From NCBI RefSeq assembly GCF_000317515.1, contig NC_019738.1:3560001-3624000 (forward strand): a stretch of DNA of 64,000 nucleotides. The letters are read 5' to 3'. Position 1 is the stretch's first letter. Every line of letters starts with the position of its first letter. The notes under the pieces are model-generated. The model saw only the letters and a program-made list of their open reading frames with translations, was not told the DNA's origin and did not search any database. Below, in pieces: positions 50,587-61,003 of the stretch. The stretch comes from Allocoleopsis franciscana PCC 7113. GTDB lineage: Bacteria > Cyanobacteriota > Cyanobacteriia > Cyanobacteriales > Coleofasciculaceae. Position numbers and translations under genes: made by a program.

Positions 50587-51360
50587 TTATGCCACCGCTA
50601 GACTCTCCTGATTCGATCGCTCTAAGCTAGAATCCGAAGCCAGATACCCATCTTCCATGTGGACAATGCGATCGGCTACATCCAGAATCCGATTATCGTG
50701 AGTCACCATTAAAATGGTGCAGCCTTGTTCTTTGGCTAGATGCTGCATCAGTTCAACGACATCGCGACCGGATTTTTTATCGAGTGCGGCGGTGGGTTCG
50801 TCGGCTAATACTAATTTGGGATGGCTGACTAGAGCGCGTGCGATCGCAACTCGTTGTTTTTGCCCTCCAGATAAGTCTTCTGGGTAGTAATTGATTCGGT
50901 GCCCTAACCCCACTGCCTCTAGCATTTGAGCCGCTAAGGCTGGCATATCCTTCACGGGAATGTCATTATGCAGTTCAAGAGCCATTTGTACGTTTTGTTG
51001 CGCGGTTAGGCTCTTTAGTAAATTGTGTGCTTGAAAAATGTACCCAATGTTACGACGCACCTGCACAAGTTGATTTTGGGTGGCTCCACATAGCTCTTGA
51101 CCTAATACTTGAAGGCTACCTTCTTGGGCTGCTCGCAAACCACCTGCCATCGTGAGTAGGGTGGTTTTTCCTGAACCTGATGGCCCGGTCATAATCACAA
51201 TTTCACCGGGATAAATTTCTAGGTTGATGTTAAATAATGCTTGCTTGCGTAATTTTCCCTGACCAAAGTAGTGGTTGAGATTTTGAATGGCAATGACGGG
51301 TTTTGGTAACATGGGCTTTTTGGGGTTGGACTTGGAGTTTCCTTTGTTCGCTTTTTGCAT
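50587..51360 (-). CDS. devA: DevA-type ABC transporter ATPase
   Basis: A 257-residue ATPase from the ATG at 51360; the frame is open further upstream, but that extension overlaps the permease and lacks similarity. Walker A is in 'VIMTGPSGSGKTTLLTMAGG', the Q-loop in 'GYIFQAHNLLKSLTAQQNV', the signature 'LSGGQKQRVAIARAL', Walker B 'KLVLADEPTAALD' and the H-loop 'ILMVTHDNRI'. It belongs to the LolD/MacB-like branch. With DevB and DevC it forms a tripartite exporter driven by ATP, working with a TolC-like outer-membrane channel. In Anabaena DevBCA exports heterocyst glycolipids; paralogues in other strains export unknown envelope or stress molecules. It starts 163 bases after the permease. Confidence 0.9.
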   Translation of the reverse strand: MQKANKGNSKSNPKKPMLPKPVIAIQNLNHYFGQGKLRKQALFNINLEIYPGEIVIMTGPSGSGKTTLLTMAGGLRAAQEGSLQVLGQELCGATQNQLVQVRRNIGYIFQAHNLLKSLTAQQNVQMALELHNDIPVKDMPALAAQMLEAVGLGHRINYYPEDLSGGQKQRVAIARALVSHPKLVLADEPTAALDKKSGRDVVELMQHLAKEQGCTILMVTHDNRILDVADRIVHMEDGYLASDSSLERSNQESLAVA

Positions 51361-51523
51361 ATTGATATCAATCTCTTCTTTTTGTTTTAAATGGGTGGTT
51401 TTGTTGAAATAGAACGAACAACTCCAGGCACATAGAACACAGAGAAGAGAGGAGAAAAGTGGGGAAAGATAGGTTGATTTTTTGACCTGTATAAATGTAG
51501 GGAAAGGGAATATAATGTGTTGG

Positions 51524-52681
51524 CTAGAAGATGTCTGCTGGGTCGGCTGACTGTAGCTTACGCATGGCGATCGCTCCGGAAATGGCACACATGACCATTG
51601 TCATAATGAGTACTTGTAAAGCTCTGAGAGTAGCCATAAATAGGGGAAGATTGGTGGCATTGCGGGTTAGGGCATACAGCCCAACGGATAGGGAAATTCC
51701 AGGGAGATAGCCGAGAAGTGACAAAATTAAAGCTTCTTGAAACACGACACTCAGCAGGTAGAAGTTTCTGTAACCCATTGCTTTGAGGGTGGCGTATTCA
51801 GCCATGTGATCGGCAACATCGGTGTATAGGATTTGGTAGACAATAATCACGCCGACGATAAATCCCATCATTGTCCCTAGGGTGAAAATAAACCCGATCG
51901 CTGTATTGGTTTGCCAGTAATTCTTTTCAAATTCAATAAATTCTGGCTTAGTGAGAACTTTGATATCTTCAGGGAGTTTGGCTTGCAATGCGTCTGCTGT
52001 GAGGCGGGGGTCGGTACCCGGTTGCAGGGTAATTAAACCCACGCTGACACTTTCTGGATTACGTCGGGGAAATATCCGGAGAAAATTGAGGTCACTGGTA
52101 ATTAAGCTGCCATCTGCACCAAAGGAAGCGCCGATGCTAAATAAACCACTGATGTTAATTTTGCGATCGCCCACTTCTGTGCTGACGGATTTGCCTTGAA
52201 CCACTTGGGCGATGGTTACTTTATAATCCCCTCTAGATGAGCGGTCAAATAACACCGCATCCGGAAGTTTGATGGTATTCAGATTTTCGTTGACTCCCGG
52301 TAAATTAAATACTGGTTTGTCAGGGTCAAAACCCACGACTAAAATTCCAGTTTTGTGACGAGTTTGGGGATTCTTCCAATCGGCGACATTGATGTATAGG
52401 GCATCGGCTGATTTTACCCCCGTCAAACTCATGGATTGGTAGAGGCGACGGCGAGGAAAGGTTGCCATATTCATCAGGTTGCGGCCTTGGGGGCTAATTA
52501 ACACCAAGTCAGCGCGGATACTTTGATGTAATCGCGTGGTGCTGTCGTAAAGCGCCGCTTGGAAACCCAATTGCATAAACATGAGAATATCGGCAAAGGC
52601 AATTCCTGCCAGCGCCACCATGAGGCGGGGTTTTTCGCGAGTTAGTTGAAGCCAGGATAGGGGAATTTTGCGGTGGAACAT
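51524..52681 (-). CDS. devC: DevC-type ABC transporter permease
   Basis: A 385-residue inner-membrane protein of the FtsX/MacB fold. There is one N-terminal transmembrane segment ('LMVALAGIAFADILMFMQLG'), a periplasmic domain of about 200 residues, and three C-terminal segments ('FIFTLGTMMGFIVGVIIVYQ', 'LLSVVFQEALILSLLGYLPG', 'LQVLIMTMVMCAISGAIAMR'). 'DHMAEYATLKAMGYRNFYLL' is a cyanobacterial DevC hallmark. Its ATG shares a base with the devB stop, so the genes are coupled. Confidence 0.92.
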   Translation of the reverse strand: MFHRKIPLSWLQLTREKPRLMVALAGIAFADILMFMQLGFQAALYDSTTRLHQSIRADLVLISPQGRNLMNMATFPRRRLYQSMSLTGVKSADALYINVADWKNPQTRHKTGILVVGFDPDKPVFNLPGVNENLNTIKLPDAVLFDRSSRGDYKVTIAQVVQGKSVSTEVGDRKINISGLFSIGASFGADGSLITSDLNFLRIFPRRNPESVSVGLITLQPGTDPRLTADALQAKLPEDIKVLTKPEFIEFEKNYWQTNTAIGFIFTLGTMMGFIVGVIIVYQILYTDVADHMAEYATLKAMGYRNFYLLSVVFQEALILSLLGYLPGISLSVGLYALTRNATNLPLFMATLRALQVLIMTMVMCAISGAIAMRKLQSADPADIF

Positions 52682-53937
52682 CAGCGAGTACCCCCATCGG
52701 TTTGTGATTTGTTGAGTTCGATCTGCGCTTCGCAGCAGCGCTTCGCTATCGCAACCTTGACTTGTGCGTTGGTTAAACCCGCCACTTTTGGCGTGGCGCT
52801 GTCATCGAGACGGATTTTCACTTCAACCACTCTAGAATCGATGTCTGCAACGGGGTCGGTGTTGAGGACATCTTTTTTGCGAACTTGCAAACCAACCTCG
52901 TCTACTGTTCCCAGCAATTCGTCACTAAATGAACTGCTGGTAATTTGGGCGATTTGACCCGGATGCACTTTACTCACATCGCTTTCATAAACTTCTGCAA
53001 CGACGTACATTTGGTCGGTTTGACCCAAGTCGGCAATTCCGTCTGTTTTGACGACTTCCCCAGGCCAGGTGTGAATTTTGAGGATTTGACCGTCTCTAGG
53101 CGCTTTCACATAAGCGAGATCGAGGTCAGCTTGTGCGCGTTTAACGGCTGCGATCGCATTATTCACCTCGGCTTGCGCGGCTTGCACATCGACCGGACGC
53201 ACTTCAGCAATCTGTGTCAGGGTGGCTTGCGCTTCGTTTATTTGCTCTCGCTTGGCTTGTTGGATTCGATTCAGGTTGGCTTTGGCTTCGTTGAGTTGCT
53301 GTTGAACGGTGTCTAAAACTAAGCGCTTACTATCGCGGTTCGAGGCAGAAATTGCACCGGCTTGGTATAAGGATTGATAGCGTTGATATTCGGTTTGGGC
53401 ATTGCGTAACTCGGCTTCTAAGCGGGCAACGGTGGCTTGTTGAGCCGTCGTATCTCCCTGTTGTTCTGCCTCTAAACGTGCGATCGCGGCTTTTTGGGCA
53501 TTAATTTCTCCGGTTTTTGCCCCAGCTTTCACTTGAGCGAGTTTGGCTTGGGCAACATCAACCTGTTCTTGCGCTTGTGTTAAGGAAGCGAGGAGGCGAT
53601 CGTGTGAATCCAGAATTGCCACAACTTGCCCAGAACGAACTTTTTCTCCTTGTTTCACCAGCAGTTGAGCGACTCGACTTCCTTCGACTGAAGTGGGTGC
53701 AGACAGTTGAATCACCTCTCCGCGAGGCTCTAAACGCCCCAAGGCAGTTACCTGGGTGATTTCCGGAACAGTAGCGGCGGGAGGGGGTAAGGAACTTTTC
53801 TGAGTGGATTGAAAGGTTTTTAAACCGTAGATTAGGGTTCCGCCAGCGGCTAGAGCAGCGATCGCCGCTAAAATTGTTGTCTGTTGAAATTTCGGCTTTA
53901 CACCCTTCGAGAGGTTTTCTTGATTGGTGAGTTGCAT
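52681..53937 (-). CDS. devB: DevB-type membrane-fusion protein (HlyD family)
   Basis: A 418-residue periplasmic adaptor anchored by an N-terminal hydrophobic segment ('TTILAAIAALAAGGTLIYGL'). A lipoyl/barrel-sandwich half follows ('VTALGRLEPRGEVIQLSAPT'), then a long Gln/Ala-rich coiled-coil hairpin (about 125-275, 'QAQEQVDVAQAKLAQVKAGA' and similar), the second half ('AYVKAPRDGQILKIHTWPGE') and a beta-barrel ('DQMYVVAEVYESDVSKVHPG'). The final Cys-containing tail is unremarkable. It is the first gene of the devBCA unit, with the promoter in 53938-54166 facing a divergent AraC-type regulator. Confidence 0.92.
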   Translation of the reverse strand: MQLTNQENLSKGVKPKFQQTTILAAIAALAAGGTLIYGLKTFQSTQKSSLPPPAATVPEITQVTALGRLEPRGEVIQLSAPTSVEGSRVAQLLVKQGEKVRSGQVVAILDSHDRLLASLTQAQEQVDVAQAKLAQVKAGAKTGEINAQKAAIARLEAEQQGDTTAQQATVARLEAELRNAQTEYQRYQSLYQAGAISASNRDSKRLVLDTVQQQLNEAKANLNRIQQAKREQINEAQATLTQIAEVRPVDVQAAQAEVNNAIAAVKRAQADLDLAYVKAPRDGQILKIHTWPGEVVKTDGIADLGQTDQMYVVAEVYESDVSKVHPGQIAQITSSSFSDELLGTVDEVGLQVRKKDVLNTDPVADIDSRVVEVKIRLDDSATPKVAGLTNAQVKVAIAKRCCEAQIELNKSQTDGGTR

Positions 53938-54166
53938 GGTTTTTAGCTCCTTCGTTTAGACGCGCTCTCCCGTTCACGCGCCACCCAAGTTAATTTCCTT
54001 TAGGGGATACTTGATGTAGGAAAGCCTGTCGCTCCTGTGCGCTTTTAGCTCTTAGTTGTAATTTAAGAGATATAAAGCCCTCTCCACAGTGACCCACGGC
54101 GTCAAAACATTGACCGCAAGTGTCAATTTCACAACTGGCATCACTTAGGTGTGGAAAAGAACTCAA

Positions 54167-55198
54167 ATGCCGTATACCGTATGGTTCAGGTACGTCAAAG
54201 TCGTTCTACATGCTGCCGCCAAGGCCAATTTAGAGACTCAAACTTTGCTCGGCGCGGTTGGACTCGACTCCTCCATCCTTGAGGCTACCGATGCGCGAAT
54301 TCCCCATGAAAAAGTCTATGCCCTCTGGCGGGAAATTACCCGACTTTCGGGTGATGAGGCGATTGGATTGCGTTTAGTCCAGTTAGTTGAACCTGAAGTC
54401 TTGGATGTGGTGGGCTATGCGGCTTACAGCAGTTCTAACGTAGGCGAGGCGTTGTCCCGGTTTATACGCTACAGTCGGTTAATCCACGAAGGGGCAAAGT
54501 GGACGTTGGAGACAAAGGGTAATGTAACGCAAATTACTCATTCAGTTCCAGGAAGTCATCTTCCCCTACCCGGAGTGCTATGCCAGTGGGTTTTGGCAAC
54601 GATTATTGTGAATGTTCGCAGAATGACGGGTTTGAATTTGGTACCGCTTCAGGTCGGTTTTCAACACCAACAACCAGACGATATTTCTTATTATCGTGAG
54701 CTGTTTCAAGCTCCTGTGGCGTTTGAGCAAGCGGTTAACTCCTTTACCTTTGATGCGGCATGGCTCAATCAACCCCTGTTAAAATCAGACCCTGGACTTT
54801 GTGCGCTGCTAGACCGATATGCGGAAGAATTATTAGCCAAGTTGCCTCGAACCGAAAATATTGTCGATAGTGTGCGTCAAGAAATTAGTGTGGGCTTACG
54901 GGGTGGCGATCCGGGGTTGGATGCGATCGCAAAAAAGCTGAAATTTGCCCCTCGGACTCTACAGCGTAAGCTCAAGGAAGCGGGTACTTCTCATCAAGAA
55001 CTCCTGGATGAGATGCGGCGAGAACTTTCCATTCACTATCTGCAAGAACGCCAAATGGCGGTGTACGAAGTTGCGTTTCTTTTAGGGTTTTCGGAAACCA
55101 GCGCTTTTCATCGAGCCTTCAAACGTTGGACGGGGACAACTCCGGGGGAGTTCCGTCGCACCTTAAGTGAATCGGCTTATATCAACGTGAAAATATAG
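54167..55198 (+). CDS. AraC-family regulator divergent from devBCA
   Basis: A 343-residue protein from ATG 54167, with GGAAAAG upstream; a GTG six codons earlier is also open. The N-terminal 200 residues match the AraC arabinose-binding-like sensor of the OruR/ArgR type ('GLDSSILEATDARIPHEKVY', 'VGYAAYSSSNVGEALSRFIR', 'DDISYYRELFQAPVAFEQAV'). The C-terminal helix-turn-helix pair is 'DAIAKKLKFAPRTLQRKLKE' and 'AVYEVAFLLGFSETSAFHRA', then 'FKRWTGTTPGEFR'. Head-to-head arrangement with devB across 230 bases makes it the likely regulator of the exporter. Confidence 0.92.
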   Translation: MPYTVWFRYVKVVLHAAAKANLETQTLLGAVGLDSSILEATDARIPHEKVYALWREITRLSGDEAIGLRLVQLVEPEVLDVVGYAAYSSSNVGEALSRFIRYSRLIHEGAKWTLETKGNVTQITHSVPGSHLPLPGVLCQWVLATIIVNVRRMTGLNLVPLQVGFQHQQPDDISYYRELFQAPVAFEQAVNSFTFDAAWLNQPLLKSDPGLCALLDRYAEELLAKLPRTENIVDSVRQEISVGLRGGDPGLDAIAKKLKFAPRTLQRKLKEAGTSHQELLDEMRRELSIHYLQERQMAVYEVAFLLGFSETSAFHRAFKRWTGTTPGEFRRTLSESAYINVKI

Positions 55199-55215
55199 CA
55201 TGGATCAGGATTGAG

Positions 55216-58200
55216 TTAATGGAGTGGAAGAGTAATGACAAACTCCGTGCCCTGCCCCACGTTTGAACTATAGGTTAGCTGTCCACCATGTGCTTCTTCC
55301 ACAATTTGACGTGAAATTGATAGCCCTAATCCTGTTCCTTGACCCACGGGTTTTGTTGTAAATGATTGGTCTAATACGAGCTGTTTAACTTCTTCTGACA
55401 TCCCTGCCCCATTATCTTGAATCCGAATTACAATGTTTTGATGATCTACCGACAGTGCCGTGTGAATTGTAATTCTATTAGGATGGGCTTGAATTTCCTC
55501 ATAGGAGTATCCTTGATTCAATTCATCTAAAGCGTCAATGGCATTGGCGATGATATTCATAAACACTTGATTGATTTGTCCAGGGTAGCACTTGACTAGG
55601 GGTAAATTCCCATATTCTTGAATAATTTCAATGGCTGGACGTTTATCATTCGCTTTCAATCGATATTTCAAAATTGTCAACGTGCTATTAATCCCCTCAT
55701 GAATATTAAAATCCACTTTATCAAATGTATCGGAACGAGAGAAGGTTTTTAAGCTAGTGCTAATATGACTAATTCGCTCTGCTCCTTCCTTCATTGAAGA
55801 TAGAATATTGGGTAAATCTTCCATCAAATATTCCAACTCAATAGAGGCGATTTCTTGCTCAATTTCTTCTCCAGGTTGAGTAAATTTATGTTGGTATAAT
55901 TGCAAAATACTTAACATATCCTGTACATATTTTTGAGCGTAGCCTAGATTACTGGTAATAAAACCAACCGGATTATTAATTTCGTGTGCCACAACGGCAA
56001 CCAACTGACCTAAAGTAGACATTCTTTCACTTTGAATCAATCTTAATTGAGTCTGTTTGAGTTGTTGCAGAGACTGTTCTAACTGCTGAGCATATCGTTG
56101 AGATTTTTGATAAAGTCCAGCATTTTCTAAAGAAATAGCCGCTTGGGAACAAAGTAATCCTAGAATTTCTATTCGATTTCTGGTAAAAGCACCGATCATT
56201 AAATTATTTTCTAAATAAAGAATTCCTATCAGCTTGTTTTGATGGATAATAGGAGTACACAAAAGCGACTTAGTTTGATGTTGAATGATGTAAGGTTCGG
56301 CTGCTAAATAGGCTTGGCTCGTGGCATTATCGAGTACCAACGTTTCTCTTGTATGTTGTACATAATTAATCGCACGTAGAGGAATGTCGGTGCTAGATTC
56401 AACCGGAACAGAGGGTAAAACACTCACTTTCGTTGGACTGCTTTGAGCTACCACTTCAATCACTAAGTGGTCTTGTTTCTGTAAAATGAAAACTCCTTTT
56501 TGAGCACCTGCATTTTCGATAATGACTTGCATTAAAGTAGATAGCAATTGATCGAGAACAATTTCTCCAGAAATGGCTTGTGAGGCTTTCAGGACTGAAG
56601 ATAAATCCAAGAATTGAGAAACAGGATTACTGCTGGTAGAGAGTGTTTCTGTCGTTAAATGACTGAGTGTACTACTCATGCCTTTGCTAATTTTTTCTCT
56701 TTGTAAAATGGGAGTCATTAATTGAGAATAGCGTTTTTCTAAATCATGCACTTTTGCCTTAGCTCCCCACCGGGCATAAGCATAATAAGCATGAATCAAA
56801 TAAGCTTGAGCAATGGTTTCTTTTCCCCAAGCCAGGTAAAATTTTGCCGCAAGTTCATGAGCAAGTGCTTCTTCATTAACGTACTCATACTCTTTAGCGA
56901 GGCTAATCGCTTTATCATAAGAGTCTATAGCTTCAAAATTTTGATTTAAAACTTTAAATTTTTCAGCTTCTACAAGGTGAAATTTATGTAAAAAATTCAT
57001 GGGGGCATGATGTGCCCACAACTGAATTTTTTCTTGATTACTATTGATTTTAACCAGATGCTGTTCTTGTTCCGATTTTAAGACATTTGGATATACTGCC
57101 AGCCGCACTAAAGAATCATAGAAGTAGAATAGGGGTACATTAAGCATCCCAATCACTCCATCTAAATACTGTTCCGCTTGAATTGCATTGTGTAAGGCTT
57201 GTTGGACTTCTCCAAATAGATAACAGATAATCAATTTGTGGAAATGAAAATAATGAAGTCCGTTTCGATCATTAGCATTTTGATGAAATGGTAGCATGGT
57301 CTGTTCATTGTAGGCTTCACCCATAAACAAGCAGGGATTTTCCGACCGTCCCAGCAGATTCAAGACAGCTTGATGAATAATTTGATTGTAATTCAATGCC
57401 GCTTCTTGTCGGAGTTGAATAAGGCTTTGACTAAAAGATGCGATTTTCGGTTCAAGTTCTGTTAATTCCAGACCTGAAAAATAAGAAATTTGAGATTTTT
57501 CTTTGGCTGAGTAACCACATTCTAACTCTCCAGTTTCTAATCCCCTAGAATAACCTTCTTGTAAAAGAGGCAAGCAGTTTTTGATAGGATTTTTTCCATA
57601 TAAAACATGAGCCGCAACGGTATAAAATACTTTGGTTTTCAGTGCATTGGCGTTGAGTTGATCCACTAATTTGAGTGCCAACTTACCAAATTCATCACCT
57701 AAGTCAATTTCTAGAAGAACACCGTTTAAAATCAGCCCATACAATGAGTAGGCAAAGCAAGATAAGGGAGCATTACCATAATGAATGGACAGATGAACCA
57801 TTTTCAACACAATCAAGGGCAGCAGTGCTGGAGCTGTAATATAGGCAGGAGAAACTAAACTTGATAAAATTCTTAAACTGGCTAGTTTATCTGGCGCTAC
57901 CATTGCTGGCAGATTAATCAAATCTTCGATTTTTCTCCCCTTAAAAAGGGATGCCATTTCTTGGAGTTTTTGCTGAATATCTAAGGAACTTGGTTGTCTC
58001 GGAAAACTAACCTCCAATAGATTGAGAACTTCGAGTCCCATCTCCACAGCTTGTTTCGGTTTAACCTGCGCCGTACAGGCTGCTAGTTGCACTTCATAAA
58101 CCTTTACCTTATCTAGCAGTGTTCTCGCTTGATGTAGTACCACATCCGCCAATTCCTCCATCTGCTGAAAATCTGTGTTCAGGTAGGCGGCTTCCACTGC

Positions 58201-60669
58201 TGCGACAGACAGCGCCAGTGTCAGGTCATACTGAGTCTGCCAGCCATCGTCGGCTAAGAGTTCCCTCCCGACCGTAAAATATCCTCTAGCCGCTGCATAA
58301 GCCGTTGCACTTAACGCTTTGCGACCCGCTATCAGGTTTAACTGTGCCAGTTCCTCTCGTTCGTGGCAATCACAGATTAATTCCACCCCATAATTCAACG
58401 AATTGACAATCTCAAAAATTTTCTCTTCTCGTTCTACTTCTGAAGTATTGTGTAATAGTCGTTGACCGATTTTGAGGTGAGTGTGCTGTTTTTGGTTCGG
58501 GGGAATTAAAGAATAAGCGGCTTGCTGCACTCGGTCATGTAAAAATTTGTACCTGGGTAATGGATAATGGGTAATGGGTAATAGATTTGAGTCTTGCTGA
58601 TTATCCTCTGAGTGAAAAAACTTATAAACTTCGCTGATGGGAATAATGACGCCTTCTTGCATCGCTGTCCACAAATCAGCCGCCGTTTCAAGTTGAGATT
58701 TCTCATAAACAATAGAGAGAGTTTGCAAATCAAAGGAGTTGCCGATACAAGCCGCTAATTTCAGGACGCATTGGGTCTTTAAGGGCAGTCTTTGTAATTG
58801 GCTTGCCATGAACTCAACAATATTGTCACTGGCGGCAACTGTCCTCAACAAGGCAATATCACATTGCCAATATTTATGATTAAAATCAAAGGTAATCAAT
58901 CCTTCTTTATACAAAAAATTTAGGAATTGATTCGTAAAAAAAGGATTACCTTTTGTTTTTTGACTCACCAGTTCTGTAAGAGGTTTTGCTCGTTCTAACG
59001 GACAGGAAAGAGTGTCAGCAATCAGACGATTTAGGTCAGGTTGGCCGAGGGGAGTTAAAGTAATTTGGTTGACCCTAAGATAAGCTGTTTGTCTATCCTC
59101 ATTAGCTTTACGAATTTCTTCTAAAGTGACCTTGAGAGGATGAGCCAAATTGACTTCGTTATCCCGATAAGCCCCAATAATGAGTAGATAAGAATTTTGA
59201 GTTTCACTCATCAATAGTTGGATTAATCTCAAAGAGGCTGAGTCTGCCCATTGCAAATCATCCAGAAAGATCACCAACGGTGTGTGAATGATAGGATAGC
59301 GGGACGAAGTTGAGAGATGTTCTTGATTCGTAAAAACAGCAATAAATTTTTGCAAAAGCAGATTGAAGCGATTTTGAGCCGCACTACCCGATAATTCAGG
59401 GACAGGAGGCTGTTTGCCAATAATGCGTTCCAGTTCAGGAATAACATCGACAAGAACTTGAGAATTTTCTCCCAAGGCCGCTAAAATTTTCGCTTTCCAT
59501 TGATGTAATTGAACATCACTTTCTGTGAGCAACTGTTGCATCAAAGTTTGGAAAGCTTGTACTAAAGCAGAAAAGGGAATATTTCGTTTGAATTGGTCAA
59601 ATTTACCTGCAATAAAATAACCGCGTTGCCGGACAATCGGTTTATGAATTTCATTGACAACAGCCGTTTTACCAACGCCGGAAAATCCTGACACCAGCAT
59701 CATTTCTGTTGTACCTTTGCTCACTCGATCAAAGGCAGCGAGTAAAGTTGCCACTTCAGTTTCTCGACCATAAAGTTTTTCGGGAATCACGAAGCGATCG
59801 CAAATATCTCTTTTTGCCAGCTCAAAGGATAAAATACTTTCCTGCGTTTGCCATTGTTGCCAGCAATTTTCTAAATCATGTCTAAGCCCATAAGCACTCT
59901 GATAGCGCTCTTCTGGCGTTTTAGCCATTAACTTTAGGACAATATCATTTACCATTTTGGGGATGGCTGGATTGACCTCGATCGGAGGAATGGTTACCTT
60001 AGCAATATGAGAATGAACTAGCTCTATGGGGTCAGTACTCCAGAAAGGCAATTGGCCTGTTAGAAGTTGATAAAATGTTACCCCTAAGGAATAAAAGTCT
60101 GTGCGGTAGTCAATCCCTCGATTCATCCTTCCCGTTTGTTCTGGGGACATATAGGCAAGAGTGCCTTCGATTCCATTGGGATTTTGTAGGATTGGATTTT
60201 CCTTCGGCAAGAGAGAAGAAATACTAAAATCAATGATTTTAATCTGCTTAGTTTCAGGATTAATGAGAATATTCTGCGGTTTAATATCTTTGTGAATTAC
60301 ACCATTTTGATATAGACCTTCCAAGGTTTGAGCAAGCTGCATCGCCAGAGGTAAAAATTCACCTAAAGCTAACGGTTGCCCTCGAATATAGTCTTGGAGA
60401 GAAACACCTCCCATATCTTCCATCACCAGAGCCAACCCGTTGCGATAAGTCTCTACACTATAAAATTGAATGACGCCGGGTAATCTGAGATTTTTAGCGA
60501 TAGTGTACTGATTGCGGAAATGCAGCAGTTCCGAAAAGGTAGGATATTCGCTCTTAAGGATTTTGATAGCGACAGATTGCTGGGTTAAGTTCTGCCGTCC
60601 GTGATAAACTTGGGTTCGGGAGCCGTCGTAAAGTAAGTTTATTATTAAATAACCGGGAAGTTTAATCAT
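55216..60669 (-). CDS. Ser/Thr kinase-ATPase-GAF-histidine kinase (HstK type)
   Basis: A giant 1817-residue cytoplasmic signalling protein. Residues 1-275 form a eukaryotic-type protein kinase: Lys in 'SVAIKILKSEYP', catalytic loop 'VIHKDIKPQNILINP', 'IIDFSIS' in place of DFG, and 'GTLAYMSPEQTGRMNRG'. From about 300 to 620 comes an AAA/predicted ATPase ('LVSGFSGVGKTAVVNEI', 'LVIFLDDLQWADSASLRLIQ'). A helical repeat region reaches about 1290. A GAF domain (about 1330-1500) follows, then a coiled coil and HisKA 'LVAVVAHEINNPVGFI', and HATPase 'IANAIDALDELNQ', 'IRIQDNGAGMS' and 'GQGTGLGLSISRQ'. The family is common in filamentous cyanobacteria (Anabaena HstK) and combines Ser/Thr and His phosphorylation. 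Its neighbours give no pathway. Confidence 0.95.
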   Translation of the reverse strand: MIKLPGYLIINLLYDGSRTQVYHGRQNLTQQSVAIKILKSEYPTFSELLHFRNQYTIAKNLRLPGVIQFYSVETYRNGLALVMEDMGGVSLQDYIRGQPLALGEFLPLAMQLAQTLEGLYQNGVIHKDIKPQNILINPETKQIKIIDFSISSLLPKENPILQNPNGIEGTLAYMSPEQTGRMNRGIDYRTDFYSLGVTFYQLLTGQLPFWSTDPIELVHSHIAKVTIPPIEVNPAIPKMVNDIVLKLMAKTPEERYQSAYGLRHDLENCWQQWQTQESILSFELAKRDICDRFVIPEKLYGRETEVATLLAAFDRVSKGTTEMMLVSGFSGVGKTAVVNEIHKPIVRQRGYFIAGKFDQFKRNIPFSALVQAFQTLMQQLLTESDVQLHQWKAKILAALGENSQVLVDVIPELERIIGKQPPVPELSGSAAQNRFNLLLQKFIAVFTNQEHLSTSSRYPIIHTPLVIFLDDLQWADSASLRLIQLLMSETQNSYLLIIGAYRDNEVNLAHPLKVTLEEIRKANEDRQTAYLRVNQITLTPLGQPDLNRLIADTLSCPLERAKPLTELVSQKTKGNPFFTNQFLNFLYKEGLITFDFNHKYWQCDIALLRTVAASDNIVEFMASQLQRLPLKTQCVLKLAACIGNSFDLQTLSIVYEKSQLETAADLWTAMQEGVIIPISEVYKFFHSEDNQQDSNLLPITHYPLPRYKFLHDRVQQAAYSLIPPNQKQHTHLKIGQRLLHNTSEVEREEKIFEIVNSLNYGVELICDCHEREELAQLNLIAGRKALSATAYAAARGYFTVGRELLADDGWQTQYDLTLALSVAAVEAAYLNTDFQQMEELADVVLHQARTLLDKVKVYEVQLAACTAQVKPKQAVEMGLEVLNLLEVSFPRQPSSLDIQQKLQEMASLFKGRKIEDLINLPAMVAPDKLASLRILSSLVSPAYITAPALLPLIVLKMVHLSIHYGNAPLSCFAYSLYGLILNGVLLEIDLGDEFGKLALKLVDQLNANALKTKVFYTVAAHVLYGKNPIKNCLPLLQEGYSRGLETGELECGYSAKEKSQISYFSGLELTELEPKIASFSQSLIQLRQEAALNYNQIIHQAVLNLLGRSENPCLFMGEAYNEQTMLPFHQNANDRNGLHYFHFHKLIICYLFGEVQQALHNAIQAEQYLDGVIGMLNVPLFYFYDSLVRLAVYPNVLKSEQEQHLVKINSNQEKIQLWAHHAPMNFLHKFHLVEAEKFKVLNQNFEAIDSYDKAISLAKEYEYVNEEALAHELAAKFYLAWGKETIAQAYLIHAYYAYARWGAKAKVHDLEKRYSQLMTPILQREKISKGMSSTLSHLTTETLSTSSNPVSQFLDLSSVLKASQAISGEIVLDQLLSTLMQVIIENAGAQKGVFILQKQDHLVIEVVAQSSPTKVSVLPSVPVESSTDIPLRAINYVQHTRETLVLDNATSQAYLAAEPYIIQHQTKSLLCTPIIHQNKLIGILYLENNLMIGAFTRNRIEILGLLCSQAAISLENAGLYQKSQRYAQQLEQSLQQLKQTQLRLIQSERMSTLGQLVAVVAHEINNPVGFITSNLGYAQKYVQDMLSILQLYQHKFTQPGEEIEQEIASIELEYLMEDLPNILSSMKEGAERISHISTSLKTFSRSDTFDKVDFNIHEGINSTLTILKYRLKANDKRPAIEIIQEYGNLPLVKCYPGQINQVFMNIIANAIDALDELNQGYSYEEIQAHPNRITIHTALSVDHQNIVIRIQDNGAGMSEEVKQLVLDQSFTTKPVGQGTGLGLSISRQIVEEAHGGQLTYSSNVGQGTEFVITLPLH

Positions 60670-61003
60670 AGTAACAGTCTTAATGATTTTACGGCTGAAT
60701 TGGATAATATTCTAATTCTCCCAAATCTGGTGTGATGTAATCTTGATCAGTCTTTAATCGCTATTAAAATTTTTGACAAAAACCTGACTCTAACTATCAT
60801 GACTCTAAGTCCAGGTAATACACTAACAACAGTCCTGCTCAAACGACTCAACCTGTTGTATCTGAGTGGAGAAGTAAATATTTTTGGGGATCAGTGATTT
60901 TTGTCATACAGTACAAGTAAGATTTCGGTGTAATACGTTTTTCCATCAATGTATTACAAATTGCTTCTTAAAAATTATTAAAAAAAACGGTAAGGGCTAA
61001 TCC
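60670..61003. other. Divergent intergenic region, 334 bp, with inverted repeat
   Basis: It separates the giant kinase (minus) from the PLP-enzyme gene (plus). TGTAATAC (60929-60936) and GTATTACA (60951-60958) form an 8-base inverted repeat 46 bases before the enzyme start, a possible operator or 5' hairpin. No riboswitch features or gene were seen. Confidence 0.4.
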
